Origin: an uncultured Eubacteriales bacterium
GTDB taxonomy: Bacteria > Bacillota > Clostridia > Lachnospirales > Bianqueaceae
NCBI GenBank assembly: GCA_900322165.1
Contig: ONYR01000193.1
Span: 1 to 9,201 of the forward strand
Direction of reading: 5' to 3'
DNA length: 9,201 nucleotides
The notes beneath the pieces were generated by a model, which had not been told where the DNA came from, searched no databases, and worked only from the letters and a program-made list of their open reading frames with translations. How positions within the stretch are numbered: position 1 is the first letter of the stretch; each line of letters opens with the position of its first letter. The translations under genes were made by a program, and so were the position numbers. Below, in pieces: positions 6,360-9,201 of this stretch.

Positions 6360-8123
6360 ATGAAAAAGCTTTTAGTAGTGCTTCTTGCTGCTGCGCTTTG
6401 TGTTGGTATGCTTGCCGGCTGCTCCAAGGGCGGCGACACCGAGACCAGCACCGAGACCAGCACCGAGACCAGTACTCAGACTTCTACCGAGACCTCTACT
6501 GAAACCAGTACTGAGTCCTCCACCGAAGTCGAGACTGCTCCTGAGCTCAAAGACTTCACCATGCTTGGTGATGACGCTTTCACGGTTTACTACTCTGCAA
6601 CCGATTCCATGGAAGAGTTCGCAGCTTGGAAGCTGCTCCGCTCCGAGATGGAAGCTCGTGGCGTCAACATGGTAGTTGAGTACGTCCTTGATGACCAGTA
6701 TCAGAACACCCTTCAGACCCGTTTCGCAGCTATGAACGAAATTCCTATGTTCGTTTCCTGCTACAGACTGGGTGAGACCGATGTCCTGGCACTTGCCAAC
6801 AACGGTATCGTTCTTGACATCAACACCATTCTTCCGGAATCCGACGGAACCGCGTCCAACTTCTTCACCAACAATGACTTTGGCGCAGCCGCTAAGGCTA
6901 AGGTTACCACTCCGGAAGGCCAGATGTACTGGCTGCCCAACATCTACATCTCCGTATTCGAAGGCCGCTACGGTATCGGTACCAACATCTGTGTTACCAT
7001 CCGTCAGGATTGGCTTGAAGAGCAGGGTCTGGAAATGCCCACCACGCTGGATGAGTACACCAACGCCCTGAAGACCTTCAATACCGCATACGGTGGTGGC
7101 GATGCTGGTTTCGGCGTCTACTCCTACGACCCCTGCTCCCTGAACGATGCTATCGCTCAGTGGTTCGGCGTTGTTCGTGGCCTTGCCAACATCAAGTGGA
7201 CTGAGGGCGAAGCTACTTCCCCGTGGTTCCAGGAGACCTTCACCGACTACATCACCTACGTTAACAGCCTGTATACTCAGGGTCTGTACGATGATGAAAT
7301 GATCGGTGACACCCAGACTCTGAGAACCAAGTCCTCCAACAACCAGGTTGGTTCCTACACCGCATACGCGCTGTCCACCACCTACGAGCCGCTGATCGTC
7401 GCTGCTAACCCGAGCCTTGATGCTTCCAAGGTCTGCTACGCTGACATTTACCCGATCGAGGCTGTCGAAGGCGTAAAACCGCTCCTTGCTCTGGAAGACC
7501 CGGTTTACATTTGGGATGAGTTCGTATTCACCAACCAGCTGACCGACCTTGCGCTTGGCGCAGCTTGGCTTGATGCTTACTATTGCGACGAGCATCTTGA
7601 CTGCATCAACTATGGTGTTGAAGGCGTCAACTACGAAGTCGTCAATGGCGAGAAGCAGTGGAAGCAGTACACTGGCGCTGATGGCGTTCAGTACAATGCT
7701 GACCAGCTGAACCAGTACCTGCAGGAGAAGGCTGATGAGCGTATCTCCTATGGTAAGATCCTGTACTCCCGTTACATCACTCCTGACTACACCTACTACA
7801 TGCTCGACACCGCTACCTTCAACTGCCGTGACGTGCTTGGCTGGGCTGCTCAGAAGTGCGAATACCAGACCAACACCCTTGACTGGGGTAACTGGACTTC
7901 TATCGATGTAGGCGGCACCCTTGCTACCGCATCCGCAGAGGAGACCGAGAAGTACAACGAAGTTTACAACACCGTTGATACCGCTTCCAAGGCATATGTA
8001 GCTGAGCTTGTCAAGAACGGCAACGTTGGCGACATCCAGGCTTACTCTGCACAGCTTGCTTCTCTTGGTCTGCAGGACATCGTTGACATTTACCAGGCTC
8101 GTTACAATCGTTTCGTCGGCTAA
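6360..8123 (+). CDS. lplA: Sugar ABC transporter substrate-binding lipoprotein
   Basis: This 587-residue protein is an extracellular, lipid-anchored solute-binding protein. It has a signal peptide (MKK plus a hydrophobic core) and lipobox LAGC, with C21 as the lipidated cysteine. Residues 27-54 are seven repeats of Thr-Glu/Gln-Thr/Ser-Ser, a flexible spacer from the membrane. The binding domain follows from about 62 and is longer than MalE-type proteins, fitting the large LplA/YtcQ family. AGGAGGT at 6343-6349 supports the start. Ala, Val and Arg codons favour GCT/GCA, GTT and CGT much more than in the beta-galactosidase, where GCG and CGC are frequent, suggesting selection for high expression. 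The gene lies 156 bp after the second permease, behind two hairpins. The ligand is unknown; galactosylated oligosaccharides are inferred from the nearby beta-galactosidase. Confidence 0.94.
   Translation: MKKLLVVLLAAALCVGMLAGCSKGGDTETSTETSTETSTQTSTETSTETSTESSTEVETAPELKDFTMLGDDAFTVYYSATDSMEEFAAWKLLRSEMEARGVNMVVEYVLDDQYQNTLQTRFAAMNEIPMFVSCYRLGETDVLALANNGIVLDINTILPESDGTASNFFTNNDFGAAAKAKVTTPEGQMYWLPNIYISVFEGRYGIGTNICVTIRQDWLEEQGLEMPTTLDEYTNALKTFNTAYGGGDAGFGVYSYDPCSLNDAIAQWFGVVRGLANIKWTEGEATSPWFQETFTDYITYVNSLYTQGLYDDEMIGDTQTLRTKSSNNQVGSYTAYALSTTYEPLIVAANPSLDASKVCYADIYPIEAVEGVKPLLALEDPVYIWDEFVFTNQLTDLALGAAWLDAYYCDEHLDCINYGVEGVNYEVVNGEKQWKQYTGADGVQYNADQLNQYLQEKADERISYGKILYSRYITPDYTYYMLDTATFNCRDVLGWAAQKCEYQTNTLDWGNWTSIDVGGTLATASAEETEKYNEVYNTVDTASKAYVAELVKNGNVGDIQAYSAQLASLGLQDIVDIYQARYNRFVG
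6438..6521 (+). repeat. 12-bp coding tandem repeat (Thr-Glu-Thr-Ser linker)
   Basis: Seven consecutive 12-bp units encode Thr-Glu/Gln-Thr/Ser-Ser. The first two units are identical (ACCGAGACCAGC) and the third differs by one base; later units diverge mostly at silent positions. A degenerate eighth unit follows to 6533. The pattern suggests recent duplication at the 5' end of an older repeat and keeps the reading frame when copy number changes. Confidence 0.9.
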
Positions 8124-8202
8124 TCACTGCTGAAACAATTCACACGAACCGGTCAATGAAAACGTGACCGAACCATAACAAAATAATGTGATCACACACA
8201 GG

Positions 8203-8240
8203 GAAGGGCGAGGGCTTAGGCTACCTCGCCCCTCTTTCGT
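8203..8240 (+). terminator. Terminator-like hairpin after the transporter operon
   Basis: GGGCGAGG (8206-8213) pairs perfectly with CCTCGCCC (8224-8231) around a 10-base loop and is followed by CTCTTTCGT, a short imperfect T tract. It is 82 bases after the lipoprotein stop and is the first strong terminator candidate. Confidence 0.6.
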
Positions 8241-8255
8241 AATAGAAAATAAAGC

Positions 8256-8326
8256 ATACAAAAGAAGGCATACGCGAGAGCGAAAGCTCGCTTGCGCCTC
8301 CGCGCATGCCTTCTTTTGTATATTTG
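8256..8326. terminator. Strong, probably bidirectional intrinsic terminator
   Basis: Arms at 8256-8271 and 8306-8321 pair perfectly over 16 bp, giving an A tract on the left and TTTTGTATATTT on the right. After one mismatch CGCG pairs with CGCG (8273-8276/8301-8304), and inside sits GAGC-GAAA-GCTC (8278-8289), capped by a GNRA tetraloop. The symmetrical A and T tracts would work on both strands. It isolates the sugar operon from the SRP RNA promoter. Confidence 0.82.
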
Positions 8327-8373
8327 AGAGACGCCACGACGCGCACCCGAGACGCCTGTGCTTTATTCTTCTC

Positions 8374-8402
8374 TTGACACTGCCCCAATACTCGTTTATA
8401 CT
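8374..8402 (+). promoter_or_regulatory. Sigma-A promoter of the SRP RNA gene
   Basis: TTGACA (8374-8379) and TATACT (8397-8402) are separated by exactly 17 bp. The predicted start near 8408-8410 coincides with the first base of the closing helix of the SRP RNA, which supports both calls. Confidence 0.92.
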
Positions 8403-8407
8403 TATTG

Positions 8408-8540
8408 TGCTCCGCGTGAGTCTCGAACATTCGGCCCATACAATAGGGAATTTCGAACCGTGTCAGGTCCGGAAGGAAGCAGCACTAAGAAAACCTCTCT
8501 ATGTGATATGCAAGCCGGGTGGGAGCGATCACGCGGAGTC
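8408..8540 (+). ncRNA. ffs: Small bacterial signal recognition particle RNA (4.5S type)
   Basis: The hallmark apical sequence GTCAGGTCCGGAAGGAAGCA at 8462-8481 contains the GGAA tetraloop (8471-8474) and the Ffh-binding internal loops. The ends close with a perfect 10-bp helix, CTCCGCGTGA (8410-8419) with TCACGCGGAG (8529-8538). Further helices are visible between: 8429-8435 with 8514-8520, 8437-8440 with 8507-8510, and 8443-8448 with 8497-8502. The span of about 130 nt fits the small form without an Alu domain, unlike the roughly 270-nt Bacillus form. This RNA binds Ffh and targets nascent membrane and secreted proteins to the membrane. Its position just before dnaX matches other Firmicutes. 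The exact ends are inferred from the promoter and closing helix; no clean terminator follows, so the 3' end may be made by processing. Confidence 0.96.
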
Positions 8541-8556
8541 CTTATATACGCAAGCA

Positions 8557-8581
8557 GCCTGTTTGCCGCTTGGGCAAAGGC
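8557..8581 (+). other. Hairpin in the dnaX leader
   Basis: GCC (8557-8559) pairs with GGC (8579-8581) and TTTGCC (8562-8567) with GGCAAA (8573-8578), with a two-base bulge and a five-base loop. There is no T run, so it is not a normal terminator. It lies between the SRP RNA and the dnaX ribosome-binding site and may help to define the RNA 3' end or protect the mRNA 5' end. Confidence 0.45.
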
Positions 8582-8602
8582 GGGCCGCAGGGAGGAGAGA
8601 CT

Positions 8603-9201
8603 ATGTCCTATTTGGCTTTGTACCGGAAATACCGTCCGACAAACTTTGACGAGATCGTCGGTCAGCGTGCGACTGTGACTGCTCTCCGAAACCAGGTCAA
8701 ATTCGGGCAGATCGGTCACGCATATCTGTTCTGCGGAACGCGCGGAACCGGCAAAACCTCAACCGCAAAAGTCTTTGCACGCGCGGTGAACTGCCTCAAT
8801 CCGGTCGATGGAAATCCCTGCAATGAATGTGAGCTTTGCCGCGAGGCGGAGAGCGGTTTCAACGTCATTGAGATCGACGCGGCTTCCAACAACAGCGTCG
8901 ACAACATCCGTGATCTGAGGGAAGAGGTGCAGTACACGCCCTCAGCCGGCAAGTACAAGGTCTACATTATCGACGAGGTGCACATGCTCTCGTCCTCCGC
9001 GTTCAACGCTTTGCTGAAAACGCTCGAGGAACCGCCGGAGCACGTCATCTTTGTCCTTGCAACGACGGACCCGCAGAAGGTCCTCCCGACGATCGTCTCC
9101 CGGTGCCAGCGCTACGATTTCAAGCGCATCACGACCGAAGAGATCCGGGAACATCTCGAGCTTGTCTGTCAGAAGGAAGGCATTGAGGCCGAGCGGGATG
9201 C
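8603..9201 (+). CDS. dnaX: DNA polymerase III subunit gamma/tau, 5' part
   Basis: This is the N-terminal 199 residues of the clamp-loader ATPase DnaX; the frame runs open off the window end. The start MSYLALYRKYRP is typical and is preceded by GGAGGAG at 8591-8597. Walker A is GTRGTGKTS with K51, the same number as in E. coli. A zinc module is formed by C64, C73, C76 and C79. Walker B is VYIIDEVHML with D124/E125, and the SRC motif holds R167, the trans-acting arginine finger. In the cytoplasm DnaX loads the sliding clamp and organises the replisome. It may share transcripts from the SRP RNA promoter, since no terminator is seen between them. In Firmicutes ebfC/yaaK and recR usually follow, but they lie outside the window. 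Whether a gamma form is made by frameshifting cannot be judged, because that region is missing. Confidence 0.97.
   Translation, partial: MSYLALYRKYRPTNFDEIVGQRATVTALRNQVKFGQIGHAYLFCGTRGTGKTSTAKVFARAVNCLNPVDGNPCNECELCREAESGFNVIEIDAASNNSVDNIRDLREEVQYTPSAGKYKVYIIDEVHMLSSSAFNALLKTLEEPPEHVIFVLATTDPQKVLPTIVSRCQRYDFKRITTEEIREHLELVCQKEGIEAERD

Noticed and set aside
6438..6533. CRISPR-like array
   Set aside because: The repeats are contiguous 12-bp coding units without spacers inside a lipoprotein gene.
8156..8170. cre-like ATGAAAACGTGACCG after the lipoprotein stop
   Set aside because: It has mismatches in the second half-site, overlaps a small hairpin (8150-8155/8165-8170) and is placed where CcpA would not control a promoter.
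8187..8196. Palindrome TGTGATCACA resembling a CRP site
   Set aside because: CRP sites need about six bases between TGTGA and TCACA; here there are none, and it lies downstream of the operon.
8188..8649. Open + strand frame of 153 codons across the terminator and SRP RNA
   Set aside because: It runs through two terminator hairpins and the SRP RNA, lacks a convincing ribosome-binding site and overlaps dnaX out of frame.

Overview
The window looks like a chromosomal piece of a Clostridia-type Firmicute, plausibly a gut or rumen Lachnospiraceae or Oscillospiraceae member. The evidence is Gram-positive-style Shine-Dalgarno sites, an LplA/LplB/LplC-type sugar ABC transporter without its own ATPase, and the small SRP RNA gene directly upstream of dnaX, a Firmicute gene order. 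Coding DNA is moderately GC-rich and the control regions are clearly more AT-rich. The genus cannot be told from the sequence alone. All genes supported here lie on the + strand.

Region 1 (1-4016) encodes a cytoplasmic LacZ-type GH2 beta-galactosidase. It is followed 19 bp later by a PHP-domain metallohydrolase of the CehA/McbA type. They look like one transcription unit whose promoter lies before the window. Region 2 (4017-4311) has no gene but is dense in control signals: a nested inverted repeat with a strong inner hairpin, a consensus sigma-A promoter (TTGACA, 17 bp, TATAAT), repeated TGCACAAA motifs, and a leader hairpin ending in six T that could be an attenuator and overlaps a cre-like sequence.

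Region 3 (4312-8123) encodes two LplB/LplC-type permeases and a large substrate-binding lipoprotein. The 156-bp gap before the lipoprotein gene holds two hairpins that both display CCTAAG in their loops. The lipoprotein has a Thr/Glu/Ser repeat linker just after its lipid anchor and a codon choice suggesting high expression. No ATPase gene is present, so a shared MsmX-type ATPase elsewhere is expected.

Region 4 (8124-9201) starts with two terminator-like hairpins that close the sugar operon. Core genes follow: a TTGACA/TATACT promoter, the small SRP RNA (4.5S type), and the 5' part of dnaX, cut by the window end.

Working model (inference): the lipoprotein and permeases import an oligosaccharide, the cytoplasmic beta-galactosidase removes terminal beta-galactose, and the PHP protein acts on an unknown, perhaps phosphorylated, intermediate. 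No wholly new defence or mobile system is visible. The most original signals are the structured, repeat-bearing control regions of the transporter operon and the unexplained PHP partner.
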